From positions 237,329 through 301,328 of the forward strand of contig JACMRL010000004.1 of assembly GCA_014376435.1 (NCBI GenBank): a DNA stretch of 64,000 nt, given 5' to 3'. The notes under the pieces were generated by a model. That model was not told the DNA's origin, did no database searches, and saw only the letters and a program-made list of their open reading frames with translations. Of the stretch, positions 44,624 through 53,326 are shown in pieces; position 1 is the stretch's first letter, and each line of letters starts with the position of its first letter. The position numbers and the translations under genes are program-made. Origin of the DNA: Bdellovibrio sp. GTDB taxonomy: Bacteria > Bdellovibrionota > Bdellovibrionia > Bdellovibrionales > Bdellovibrionaceae.

Positions 44624-46339
44624 ATGCTGATTGGGAATAAAATTTCATTGTTAAAAATGATAGCTCTGACGGCTTTGTTAGCCTCGTGCAAGCCGGCCGA
44701 AAACCGCTTGCGCTCACCCGCACCTGATTCGCCTGCGCAGGCGAGCCCCCATGTCGAGCAAGATTTAAAGCCAACTTGGGAAGAATCACCGGATGACTTG
44801 AATGGATTAGTCTACGAACAGCCGGTTAAAAAAATTAAAAATCCCCAAGCAGAAATTATTGTAGGCCAAGTTCAGATGAGCCATGTAAAAATGAATTATA
44901 ATTCAACTACACGGCGAATTGATATCACTGGAATTGCAAAATTAATCGATGATAAGAAAGCAACTATAGAAGAAGCTGATTTTATTTTAAGTGGCTCACA
45001 TGCGGCAAATCAAAGCTCTGCCGATCTTCACCCCGAGAAATCTGTCAAATCAAACTCACAAGATAAACCAGTGATTCGTGCGCAAGCGACGTGTTTAGAT
45101 AGTAACGATCATGATGAGTACGACTGTTCGCACGCGGTCATTGATTTTTATATCGCTTATAAAAAACAAATTTTTACGCAGCAAATGGAAGTAAATAAAA
45201 AACCTACGATTGATAAAAAAGGTTTACAAGACGCTCCGGTGACGACAGCCCCCGAGGCAAAAAATGACGATGACCCGGAAGAGCAAATTATTTCATCCGC
45301 GAATGAAGCTGCAGCCGACGTAGAAGCAAAAAATATTTTACCTGAAGGAGTTGAGAAATCAATTCTAGGCCCCTACCGCGGCACTGGGGAAAGCGTTAAC
45401 CTAGCAGAAATTTTTGCCGACGACGAAGGTGACATTATTGCTAAAGAAACAACCGAGCCTGATGAAAAACCAGCTCAGACACCACCGGCTTCGGGCGACA
45501 CTACGAAACCGACGCCTAAACCGCCCGTAAAAAAACCTGTACCACCCACTGCACCACCAAAACCAAGTGTTCCGTCTGAGGGTGATCAAACGGGCGCAAT
45601 CAATAAAGATTTTAAACAAATCGGCGGAGAAATTCGTCAAATTAATCAATCGGTGGGCTATGCTGACAATGGTAAGCTACGAAATGCCACTTCCGTGCTA
45701 GTGAGACAACAGAGTTTAGCCGTAAATAATCAAGCTTTTTTTGAAGTAAAAACGCCCGCTAATAATAATCACTATGCCACTTACGAAATGGCAAAAATGA
45801 TTGAGCTTCTAGGATCGCGCATGAATACCGCGCTAGCACGTAAGCTTTATGTAGGTTCGATTTCATTCAAAAATGGTGGAAAAATTTCTCCGCATTTAAG
45901 TCACCAAGTTGGAATCGATGCCGACTTAGGTTATCCGACAACTTTAGATGGAATTAAATTTCCAGTTGTGGCGGCAAATGAAGTTGTGGCCAAAGCGAGC
46001 TCGGATTCAAAATCAAAAGTAATTACGAAGTACTACAAAGATCGCTATTCGCGTGAAAAAACTTATGAGCTTCTTAAGTTTGCCTTTACACAACCCGAAA
46101 TCAAAGTGGAACGTATTTTTGTAGACCGTACGATTAAAAAAGCTTTGTGCGAATACGCGACCAGCCAAGGTGAATTTAAAGGTCCAGACAAAGAAGCCGT
46201 ACAAAAACTGTTTGAAAACATGGAGCACGTCGACGGACACGGGAATCATTTTCATATACGTCTACGCTGTTCAGCTGAAGACCCAGCTTGTCGGACGAAG
46301 CTTTATCAGAAGAACAACGGCTGCGGACAGATTAAATAA
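44624..46339 (+). CDS. Lipoprotein murein endopeptidase (MepA / M74 type)
   Basis: A lipobox (LTALLASCKP) makes this a lipoprotein, with GAGGT 6 bases before the ATG. Residues about 30-335 are a charged, low-complexity, Pro-rich linker (for example TPKPPVKKPVPPTAPPKP). The last 230 residues match MepA LAS-type metallopeptidases: HLSHQVGIDADLGYP for two zinc ligands and the DxD, FVDRTIKKALCEYA, and HVDGHGNHFHIRLRC for the third ligand and catalytic histidine. It should cleave D-Ala-mDAP crosslinks in peptidoglycan. The family is usually about 270 residues, so the 300-residue linker is unusual. Confidence 0.88.
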   Translation: MLIGNKISLLKMIALTALLASCKPAENRLRSPAPDSPAQASPHVEQDLKPTWEESPDDLNGLVYEQPVKKIKNPQAEIIVGQVQMSHVKMNYNSTTRRIDITGIAKLIDDKKATIEEADFILSGSHAANQSSADLHPEKSVKSNSQDKPVIRAQATCLDSNDHDEYDCSHAVIDFYIAYKKQIFTQQMEVNKKPTIDKKGLQDAPVTTAPEAKNDDDPEEQIISSANEAAADVEAKNILPEGVEKSILGPYRGTGESVNLAEIFADDEGDIIAKETTEPDEKPAQTPPASGDTTKPTPKPPVKKPVPPTAPPKPSVPSEGDQTGAINKDFKQIGGEIRQINQSVGYADNGKLRNATSVLVRQQSLAVNNQAFFEVKTPANNNHYATYEMAKMIELLGSRMNTALARKLYVGSISFKNGGKISPHLSHQVGIDADLGYPTTLDGIKFPVVAANEVVAKASSDSKSKVITKYYKDRYSREKTYELLKFAFTQPEIKVERIFVDRTIKKALCEYATSQGEFKGPDKEAVQKLFENMEHVDGHGNHFHIRLRCSAEDPACRTKLYQKNNGCGQIK

Positions 46340-47522
46340 ATACTTCGATGGCGGCGTCACGTAAATTGTAGCGTGATGCCATCGCTGAGCCATAAGCGCC
46401 CACATCGCAAATCGCGACAAAATCACCTTCGGCTGCTAAAGGAAATTCTTTATTCAAGCTTAAGACATCCGTCGATTCACAGATCGGGCCCACCACATCG
46501 TACTGGGCTGTGAGCTGTGAACTTTTCTTAATCGGTAAGATTTCGTGATACGCATCATACAAGGCCGGTCTTAACAAATGCGACATCCCCACATCTAAAA
46601 TCATGAACTTTTTATCAACGGTTTCTTTAATAACTTCGATACGCGAAAGTAAAACTCCACTGCGTGCCACTAAAAACCGACCGATTTCTAAAATCAAAAA
46701 ACTATCTAAATCTTTCAGCTCGTGGTCGAATATTTTTTGCAGATCTTCCCAGCGTTTCTGATCAATACTTGAATCTGCGTCACGGTAATCAATCCCGATG
46801 CCTCCGCCTAAATCTAAACGATCTAATTCCGGACACAGCTTTTTCGTTTGTAGATAAAATGGTTTCACGACGCGCAAAGCTTTTTCATAAACTTTTACGT
46901 TCATAATTTGCGAACCCAAGTGAAAACTGATGGCCTTCAGTTGCACCAAGTCATTATGACTGGCTAAAACAATGGCCTCGCGGGCTGATAAAAAATCTAA
47001 ACCAAATTTAGAATTTTTTAATGCCGTCGCAATCGACGGATGAGTTTCGGCATCAATTTCGGGATTAATACGTAAACCAATACTTACTTTTTTATTTTTC
47101 TGGACGGCAATTCGCATAATGCGCTTAAGCTCGGAAACACTTTCAATATTAATTTGGTAAATATCATTTTCAATGGCCCAAGTTAATTCTTGTTCAGACT
47201 TCCCAACGCCTGAAAAAATAATATCGGCGCAAGTAAAACCAGCCTTCAACGCATGTTTTATTTCACCCAGCGAAACTACATCGATGCCGCAGTTCATACG
47301 CTTAAATAAACTTAAAATTTCTAAGCTAAAATTAGCCTTCATCGCATAATGCAAGCGGCCTAACTTCGACCATTGTTGAATCCAATGGATGCGCTCTTCG
47401 ATAACGCTTAAGTCATACAAATAAACGGGCTGTTCGTAATTCTTCACCGCGTCTGCTAAGCGATACGACTTATTTCCAAAGTGTAGATCAGAACCTTGAT
47501 AGGAGAAAAGCTTTCGTGACAT
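46332..47522 (-). CDS. lysA: Diaminopimelate decarboxylase
   Basis: LysA removes CO2 from meso-diaminopimelate to give L-lysine. It is an alanine-racemase-fold PLP enzyme: the Schiff-base lysine is K62 in YAMKANFS, the Gly-rich phosphate site is GGGIGIDY, HLGSQI holds the PLP-stacking histidine, and C-terminal GPICESTDVLS and GAYGSAMASRYN are family signatures. The 396 residues are normal. It converges with the MepA-like gene (8-base overlap) and diverges from the MpaA-like gene. Confidence 0.95.
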   Translation of the reverse strand: MSRKLFSYQGSDLHFGNKSYRLADAVKNYEQPVYLYDLSVIEERIHWIQQWSKLGRLHYAMKANFSLEILSLFKRMNCGIDVVSLGEIKHALKAGFTCADIIFSGVGKSEQELTWAIENDIYQINIESVSELKRIMRIAVQKNKKVSIGLRINPEIDAETHPSIATALKNSKFGLDFLSAREAIVLASHNDLVQLKAISFHLGSQIMNVKVYEKALRVVKPFYLQTKKLCPELDRLDLGGGIGIDYRDADSSIDQKRWEDLQKIFDHELKDLDSFLILEIGRFLVARSGVLLSRIEVIKETVDKKFMILDVGMSHLLRPALYDAYHEILPIKKSSQLTAQYDVVGPICESTDVLSLNKEFPLAAEGDFVAICDVGAYGSAMASRYNLRDAAIEVFI

Positions 47523-47551
47523 TTAATTACTTTTGCATAAAAATACTCTGT

Positions 47552-48226
47552 ATGGAAATGTTCAAATTTGGCGAAACAAAATTAGGTCTTCCGATTCACG
47601 CTTACCGCTTCAAAAGTAAGGTTACGACAGGCAAAAAAGCTCACGTTTTAGTCATCGGCGGGGTGCACGGCGATGAGCCCGAGGGCGTTGTGGCTAGTCG
47701 CTGTCTTTTAGAAATTTTTAGAAATCAATTTGATCTGGATCTGACTATAACGCTTGTGCCTGAATTCAATCCCGAAGGCGTTTTATTAAAAACCCGCGGT
47801 AACGCAAATAAAGTCGATCTAAACCGTAATTTACCGACCAAGGATTGGACTTCGGTTGCAGCCAGCGTGCGCTATCATCCGGGTCCTTATGCACTCAGCG
47901 AAAAAGAAAATCAGGCCTTGGTCACCTGGTTAAATGAAAATCCGGTGCAATTAATTATCTCTCTGCACTCTTGGAAGCCCATGTTGAACACGAACGGTGA
48001 TATTCCGGAAGCTTTAGTTATTTCAAAATTAACTGGTTACGTGATTGAACCCGATATTGGTTATCCGACCCCGGGTTCTTTAGGAACTTACGCGGGTTTA
48101 GAAAAAAATATTCCTACATTAACTTACGAAATCGAGCGCGATATTACTTTTGATGAAATCGTAAAAAAACAAGTGCCGGCGATTATTGCGGGTTTAAACG
48201 AAGCCGCACGTCTTAGAAATAAATAG
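47552..48226 (+). CDS. M14 metallopeptidase, MpaA-like murein peptide amidase
   Basis: The zinc motif GGVHGDEPEG supplies H and E, and ISLHSWKP supplies the third ligand. YEIER near the end carries the catalytic glutamate, and VDLNRNLPTKDW is the substrate-arginine signature typical of MpaA. MpaA cleaves the gamma-D-Glu-mDAP bond in recycled murein peptides. The position between lysA and dapD supports a diaminopimelate-linked role. The open frame reaches back over the lysA start; the ATG at 47552 (or 47558) is preferred, though no strong ribosome site is seen. Confidence 0.82.
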   Translation: MEMFKFGETKLGLPIHAYRFKSKVTTGKKAHVLVIGGVHGDEPEGVVASRCLLEIFRNQFDLDLTITLVPEFNPEGVLLKTRGNANKVDLNRNLPTKDWTSVAASVRYHPGPYALSEKENQALVTWLNENPVQLIISLHSWKPMLNTNGDIPEALVISKLTGYVIEPDIGYPTPGSLGTYAGLEKNIPTLTYEIERDITFDEIVKKQVPAIIAGLNEAARLRNK

Positions 48227-48233
48227 GATTCAA

Positions 48234-49049
48234 ATGAAAGATCAAATTAACCAGCTTTTTGACAATGTCGCAAAACCTGATTACGTAATTACTGCTGCCG
48301 ACACCGAGGCGGTGCAATCAGTCATTCACGATATCGATTTCGGAAAGATTCGCGTGTGCGAAAAAACATCGACCGGCTGGGTTACCAATGACTGGGTTAA
48401 AAAAGCAATTCTGCTTTATTTTAAAGTACAAAAAATGCAGCTGATTGAAACTGAACACTGGAACTTCTTTGATAAAATTCCGTTAAAAAAATGGAATGGA
48501 TCCGAAGGCGTACGCGTCGTTCCCCAAGCTTTAGTTCGAGTCGGAAGCTTTGTCGAAAAAGGTGCGATACTAATGCCTTCCTACATTAATATTGGCGCTT
48601 ACGTGGGCGCCAATACCATGGTTGATACTTGGGCCACCGTGGGCTCGTGCGCGCAGATTGGTGCAAATGTACATTTATCCGGGGGCGTCGGTATTGGCGG
48701 AGTTTTAGAACCGGCCCAAGCCCAACCCGTTATTATCGAAGACGATTGTTTTTTAGGAAGTCGCTGTATCGTGGTTGAAGGCGTACACTTAGAACAAGGC
48801 GTGGTTTTAGGCGCGGGCGTGATCTTAACCGCCTCTACTAAAATTATTGATGTGACCGTTCCAAATGCTCCAGCGATTAAAGGCCGCGTACCCGCTAATT
48901 CGGTGGTGATTCCGGGAGTGCAAAATAAAACTTTTGCCGGCGGAACTTTTGGCGTGCCTTGCGCATTGATCATTGGCCAAAGACAAGAGTCGACAAATAA
49001 AAAAACATCTCTAAACCAAGCTTTAAGAGATTTCGAAGTCAGCGTTTAA
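48234..49049 (+). CDS. dapD: 2,3,4,5-tetrahydropyridine-2,6-dicarboxylate N-succinyltransferase
   Basis: DapD transfers succinyl from succinyl-CoA in the succinylase branch of diaminopimelate and lysine synthesis. An N-terminal helical domain (1-95, with VCEKTSTGWVTNDWVKKAIL) precedes left-handed beta-helix hexapeptide repeats (about 100-225: IGAYVGANTMVDTWATVG, GGVGIGGVLEP, IEDDCFLGSRC, IKGRVPANSVVIPG). The 271 residues are typical. It follows the MpaA-like gene by 7 bases and overlaps the convergent Lol-type gene by 4 bases. Confidence 0.96.
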   Translation: MKDQINQLFDNVAKPDYVITAADTEAVQSVIHDIDFGKIRVCEKTSTGWVTNDWVKKAILLYFKVQKMQLIETEHWNFFDKIPLKKWNGSEGVRVVPQALVRVGSFVEKGAILMPSYINIGAYVGANTMVDTWATVGSCAQIGANVHLSGGVGIGGVLEPAQAQPVIIEDDCFLGSRCIVVEGVHLEQGVVLGAGVILTASTKIIDVTVPNAPAIKGRVPANSVVIPGVQNKTFAGGTFGVPCALIIGQRQESTNKKTSLNQALRDFEVSV

Positions 49050-50275
49050 TTTTTTTGTCTAAGTAAAATTGCGGGCTCGATCTTTAAAGTTGATCGGGCT
49101 GGAATATACGAACCTAAAAATGCCAATACCAAAGCAATCGAAATAACTCCAAAACCAAAACCAAAATCTACCAGCGCCGGAATGGATGAGTCATAATAGA
49201 TATTTGGCAAAACATGCACCGGATATAATTGGAGATAAAAGCTAATTCCTAGCCCTAAAACCGATCCCAATGCCAAAGCTCCACCGGAGATCCATAAGCC
49301 CATTTGAGTAAATAACCACAAGGTTTTTTGCTGCGAAAGACCCAAGGTTTTAATGATCGCAATATCGCGTTTTTTTTGCGACATTAATAAAGCCAGTACG
49401 GTTAAAATAGAAGAAGACGCAATCAAACCCGCTAGTCCTAAAAAAACTCCAATCATCGTTTTTTCCATTAACAGCGCAAAAAATAAATCAGAATTTTTTT
49501 CTTGCCAAGTTTCGGCGACGATTGATTTTTTTTGTAAAGCTTCTTTAATTGAATCTGCATCAGATACCTGACTAAACCAAATATGAAAGCCTCTTTTACG
49601 ACTCAGTGTTTTAGCAAATGAGGCTAATGTTTTTTCTGAGTTAAATAAAATAAGTTTTGAATCGAGATCATACAGATCCGTCGATAAAATACGACGAACC
49701 GTCACTTTTTGAAACAGCGGAGTTTCTAGTGAACTGAGTAATAAAGTTTCGGGCGGAATCAAAGTCACTTCATCACCCTCTAAAATTCCTAGTGATCTGG
49801 CTAAATCAACGCCTAAAGCAACTTCGTTTTCATCTAAACGCAAATCGGTTAGTTCATTTTCATAGAATTGCGATTGTAAGTTTCTAGTTTTTAAATTTTT
49901 TAATCTTTCGGACCAAATTTTCAAACCCTCTGTTCCATAACCAATCGCTTGCGATCCACGAAACTGGCCATCAATCGTTCGTAAAATAAGATCAAAGGTT
50001 TGGTAAGGTACAAAAACCTGATCGGGCGCGGTGGCTTGAACGATGGAATCATCTATTTCTAAATTTGTGGTCACCAAATGAGGTTCCAGGGCCATAATTC
50101 TATTTTTAATATTTAAATTCATTCCGTTCATCACAAATAGCACGACAAAAAAAGCCATGATACTGAGCGAGATCGCAATAAATGAAAGAATCGTAATTCG
50201 GCGAACTAAAGCTCCTGAACGGCTAGATAAAATAAGCTTTTGTAAAAAATAAAGACTCAACGATGATGGTTTCAC
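49046..50275 (-). CDS. LolC/LolE-type lipoprotein-release ABC permease
   Basis: An N-terminal membrane helix follows the cytoplasmic segment RSGALVRRITILSFIAIS, as in LolC/E; a periplasmic domain of about 200 residues follows, and three C-terminal helices form the FtsX-like region (FLGLAGLIASSSILTVLALL, MGLWISGGALALGSVLGL, FGVISIALVLAFLGSYIPAR). LolCDE extracts lipoproteins from the inner membrane for transfer to LolA. The start is GTG. It is encoded 27 bases after a degenerate ABC ATPase. Confidence 0.88.
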   Translation of the reverse strand: MKPSSLSLYFLQKLILSSRSGALVRRITILSFIAISLSIMAFFVVLFVMNGMNLNIKNRIMALEPHLVTTNLEIDDSIVQATAPDQVFVPYQTFDLILRTIDGQFRGSQAIGYGTEGLKIWSERLKNLKTRNLQSQFYENELTDLRLDENEVALGVDLARSLGILEGDEVTLIPPETLLLSSLETPLFQKVTVRRILSTDLYDLDSKLILFNSEKTLASFAKTLSRKRGFHIWFSQVSDADSIKEALQKKSIVAETWQEKNSDLFFALLMEKTMIGVFLGLAGLIASSSILTVLALLMSQKKRDIAIIKTLGLSQQKTLWLFTQMGLWISGGALALGSVLGLGISFYLQLYPVHVLPNIYYDSSIPALVDFGFGFGVISIALVLAFLGSYIPARSTLKIEPAILLRQKN

Positions 50276-50302
50276 TCTACCGCAAGTATGTCTGTAGCTT
50301 GA

Positions 50303-51010
50303 CTAGAAGTGAACGGCTTTTTTGAAATTTTCTTCGTCTTCTAGATAAAGTAAACCGTCTTCGACGAATAATTTGCTTGATTCAAGGTGACGCAGCGCTG
50401 CTGGGTGGTTATTCGTTAAAAATATATGACGTAAATGCCCACGACGCTGCATTAATTGAATCCAATCTAGATAATCTAGAAATGTTTTTTCATTCATACC
50501 AACCGCCGGGTCTTCCAGGGTCAACATCTGTGGCTGATTTAACGTTGCCGCGATTAACATAACTAATTTTTGTACTTCATAAGTAACATCACGAAATTTT
50601 TTTTGTAATAAGGCGGGAGTAAATTCAAAGTGATCCCGGGCTTCTTTTAAAACCTGCTTGCGCTCACAAGACTGGGTTAGGATTGTAAGAATCGTTGCAT
50701 CAGGCTGCGGACGCTGGTGCTCAAAGTAGCTGCCAATTAGCTTTTGTCTGGGTAAAACGTCTTCCTCTGAATCGAATAAATTAAATTCATTCCAAATAAT
50801 TCGACCACTTTGCGGAGCTTGCCGTCCCGCCAATACGGAAAGCAAATGAACGGCGTGCGCGGGGTTTGAAGACTCCAGCACGATCGTTTGATCCATCGGA
50901 ATTTCAATATCGACCGATTGTAAAATCGGATCAAAACCTTCAATAAAAACAGATACATTTTCAAAAGTAATTTGATCAAGACTTAGATGATTTGAATTCG
51001 ACTGTCCCAT
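50303..51010 (-). CDS. Degenerate ABC-type ATPase paired with the Lol permease
   Basis: The overall length and layout are those of LolD-like ATPases (ITFENVSVFIEG start, DYLDWIQLMQRRGHL and HIFLTNNHPAALRH as the switch region). The catalytic elements are eroded. The Walker A position reads LESSNPAHAVHLLSVLAG with no GK[ST], the signature is FRDVTYEVQKL instead of LSGGQ, and Walker B is MLTLEDPAVG with the DE order altered to ED. ATP hydrolysis is therefore unlikely; a structural or regulatory partner role is inferred. The frame is intact and the gene shows no decay otherwise. Confidence 0.78.
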   Translation of the reverse strand: MGQSNSNHLSLDQITFENVSVFIEGFDPILQSVDIEIPMDQTIVLESSNPAHAVHLLSVLAGRQAPQSGRIIWNEFNLFDSEEDVLPRQKLIGSYFEHQRPQPDATILTILTQSCERKQVLKEARDHFEFTPALLQKKFRDVTYEVQKLVMLIAATLNQPQMLTLEDPAVGMNEKTFLDYLDWIQLMQRRGHLRHIFLTNNHPAALRHLESSKLFVEDGLLYLEDEENFKKAVHF

Positions 51011-51039
51011 ATTACTTTATCGGGACAAAAAGAAATAAA

Positions 51040-51609
51040 CTAAAGCACTCGACCAAAGGCTGAGTAAAACATCGATTTAAAGGTCTCGATAAAGATATCC
51101 AACAGCGGATATTCTTTACCGCTATGTGGAATTGGATACTGCGTGATTTGAATTTTAGCGGGAAATAAAGTTCTAAAAATACGATAGGCCCGGTACATAT
51201 GTAATTGCGAAGTCATTAAAAGTACTTGTTGGCAGCCTAAAGTTTTAACCACCGCTAAACTTTGTACCGCATTTCCGTAAGTACTACCTGACACTTTTTC
51301 TAAAATGATATCTTCCGGCTGAACCTCGGGATAAAATGGCAACTGCGGAAAAATCTCATGCAGTTGGGCCTCTTTAAAAACGCCCGAGATAACTAGTTTT
51401 CTAATTTTTTTTTGCGCCAATACCTCAAAAGATTCACGAATTCGACCGGGACCACCCGTAAGCACCACACCACAGTCATGGGTGTTCAGGGTATCTAATG
51501 GGATGATCGTTTTAACCGATAGCACATCTTTTGCCTCCCCGGCAAAAAAATAAATCAGCGCGATAACTAGCGCTGATAAGATAAATATTTTTTTATACTT
51601 AGTTCGCAT
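51040..51609 (-). CDS. YdcF/ElyC-like DUF218 membrane-anchored protein
   Basis: One N-terminal membrane anchor (IFILSALVIALIYFFAG) precedes a DUF218 domain with CGVVLTGGPGRIRESFEVL, KLVISGVF, EKVSGSTYGNAVQS (usual E..S.nT..Na pattern) and VLLMTSQLHMYRAYRIF. Relatives such as ElyC and SanA affect envelope or peptidoglycan precursor homeostasis. The frame extends seven codons further to a TTG at 51630; the ATG at 51607-51609 is preferred but neither has a strong ribosome site. It overlaps the ridA end by about 11 bases. Confidence 0.83.
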   Translation of the reverse strand: MRTKYKKIFILSALVIALIYFFAGEAKDVLSVKTIIPLDTLNTHDCGVVLTGGPGRIRESFEVLAQKKIRKLVISGVFKEAQLHEIFPQLPFYPEVQPEDIILEKVSGSTYGNAVQSLAVVKTLGCQQVLLMTSQLHMYRAYRIFRTLFPAKIQITQYPIPHSGKEYPLLDIFIETFKSMFYSAFGRVL

Positions 51610-51985
51610 GGAAGTGAGCAAGCACTTCAATTTCCACGTTTACATTTTTAGGTAAAGCAGCCACCGCCACCGTTGAGCGAGCCGGTGGTGAAAAAGTAAA
51701 CTTCTGTGCGTAGACTTCATTAACTGCCGCAAAGTCAGCCATATTCGTTAAGTAGATTGTCGTTTTAATGATATGAGCAAATTTCAAATCCGCCGCTTTT
51801 AAAACCGCTTCAATGTTATTTAAAACCATTTCGGTTTGTGTTTTGATATCCCCCGTAAAAACTTCTTGAGTTTTAGGATCGATCGGGATTTGGCCCGAAC
51901 AAAACAAAAATTCACCCATTTGAATGGCTTGTGAATACGGGCCTACGGCTTTAGGGGCTGAATCGGTACTGATAACTTTTTTCAT
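51599..51985 (-). CDS. ridA: RidA family reactive imine deaminase
   Basis: RidA hydrolyses reactive enamine/imine intermediates released by PLP enzymes. The 128-residue protein has the full family pattern: APKAVGPYSQAI at the start, FLFCSGQIPIDPKTQE, VLNNIEAVLKAADL, and PPARSTVAVAALPKNVNVEIEV, with the substrate-binding arginine in PARST. GGAGA precedes the ATG. It heads a short minus-strand run with the DUF218 gene. Confidence 0.95.
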   Translation of the reverse strand: MKKVISTDSAPKAVGPYSQAIQMGEFLFCSGQIPIDPKTQEVFTGDIKTQTEMVLNNIEAVLKAADLKFAHIIKTTIYLTNMADFAAVNEVYAQKFTFSPPARSTVAVAALPKNVNVEIEVLAHFHAN

Positions 51986-52026
51986 AAAATCTCCTCAAGT
52001 AATTTTCTTCTAAATAAATTGAATAG

Positions 52027-52527
52027 CTAAAAATAAAAAATAACTCCCGCGCGGAAAGGATCGTCCCCTACCGTACGAAAGCGTGTGTCTTTCACTGATG
52101 AAATTCCGACCCCTGATTCAAAGGTAAAGGCTAAATTCTCTAAACCCGACAGAAAAAATTCGGCACCCAAAACTGCTAATATTTCAACGCCTGAATTTCG
52201 GCCTGAAGTGGGAGTTTCAAAACTTGATAAGCCTAATTGGGCACCTGTATAAAAATTTAAATTATTTTCCATAAAGATAATTTTCCGCATTCCCGCGTGC
52301 ACTTGATAGGCTGAATAATCTTTTTCGGTATTGATTCCAGCACCACCGGTGAAAGCAAAATCTTTTACCGCGTAATAAACGACCGCAATCGAAGGCAAAC
52401 TAAGCGCGGTATTATTTTTAAAACCTAAACCTAATCTTTCATGCAGATCTTTAGCTAAAACACCTTCAGAAAATACCAGCAAAATGGCTAAAAGTACTAA
52501 AGCACGTAGCGAATTTAAGAATTTCAA
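52027..52527 (-). CDS. Small outer-membrane beta-barrel protein (166 aa)
   Basis: A signal peptide (LRALVLLAILLVFSEGVLA) is followed by about 140 residues of alternating polar and hydrophobic strands (IAVVYYAVKDFAFTGGAGI, NLNFYTGAQLGLSSFE, VEILAVLGAEFFL, LAFTFESGVGISSV). The chain ends RAGVIFYF with a terminal phenylalanine. That suggests an eight-stranded barrel of OmpW/OmpX size. The specific function is unknown. It stands divergent from the chalcone-isomerase-like gene. Confidence 0.8.
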   Translation of the reverse strand: MKFLNSLRALVLLAILLVFSEGVLAKDLHERLGLGFKNNTALSLPSIAVVYYAVKDFAFTGGAGINTEKDYSAYQVHAGMRKIIFMENNLNFYTGAQLGLSSFETPTSGRNSGVEILAVLGAEFFLSGLENLAFTFESGVGISSVKDTRFRTVGDDPFRAGVIFYF

Positions 52528-52644
52528 ATTGACCTCTTTTCTCAGAGCCTAGCAAATCACTTTTTTAACGACTACGAAGTGTTTTATTTGACACCCCAGT
52601 CCACAACGAGTTTGATATTAAAAACGCACTTTTCAGGAGGACTT

Positions 52645-53325
52645 ATGTTCAAAGTTAAGATCACGCCTAAATTCATGTCTGTATTTATAGCAGCGGTCTT
52701 GTTTTTTCACTTTGCTCCCGTAACGACCTGGGCAGCTACTTTAAAAACCGAAGCCGGCACCGAGAAGTTTGAAAACGTGACGTTATTAAAATCAACCACT
52801 TTAGACCAGAACGAAAAAGATAAAAGCGTGATGACTTTAGTTTCTCACGGAATGCGTAAAAAAGCGGTTTTTGGATTGGTTCCGGTGCGTGTTTATGTAT
52901 TACAATTTTTAGCCGCGCATCCTGAGAAATTAGTTAAAACTGAATCTGGCGTATTAGCTTCGTTAAAAGCGGCTGGTCCAATTCAACTTCGTTTAACTTT
53001 TACCCGTGACTTACCAGGTAGCAAAATCGCCGATGCTTTTAAAGATGGCCTGGAAGCGAACAAAGTGAACGTAAAAAAATTAAGTCTGGAACTTGAACAA
53101 GTTTTAAGAGAAATCCAAACGATGGAAGAGTTTAAAAAAGGCGAAAGCTTTTCGGTCACGGCATCTTGGAAAGATTCACAGGCGACAATTTATCTTGAAG
53201 ACCCTAAAGGCACCCTAAAATCGATTACGGGCCCACAAGAATTTGCAGAACAGTTTTTATCAATTTGGTTTGGCCATCCGTCGGATAATTTATTAGGAAC
53301 TTTAAAAAAGGAATTAGTTAAATAA
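52645..53325 (+). CDS. Secreted chalcone-isomerase-like protein
   Basis: The preferred ATG at 52645 has AGGAGG 5 bases upstream and starts a signal peptide ending TTWAA. The mature part matches the bacterial chalcone-isomerase-like domain: LVSHGMRKKAVFGLVPVRVYVLQF, GPIQLRLTFTRDLPGSKIADAF, and YLEDPKGTLKSITGPQEFAEQFLSIWFG near the end. Bacterial members are periplasmic and their ligand is probably a fatty acid or small hydrophobic compound; enzymatic isomerase activity is not expected. The permease gene follows one base later. Confidence 0.85.
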   Translation: MFKVKITPKFMSVFIAAVLFFHFAPVTTWAATLKTEAGTEKFENVTLLKSTTLDQNEKDKSVMTLVSHGMRKKAVFGLVPVRVYVLQFLAAHPEKLVKTESGVLASLKAAGPIQLRLTFTRDLPGSKIADAFKDGLEANKVNVKKLSLELEQVLREIQTMEEFKKGESFSVTASWKDSQATIYLEDPKGTLKSITGPQEFAEQFLSIWFGHPSDNLLGTLKKELVK

Positions 53326-53326
53326 T

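Noticed and set aside
48599..48973. 124-codon minus-strand frame
   Set aside because: Shadow of the dapD hexapeptide repeats.
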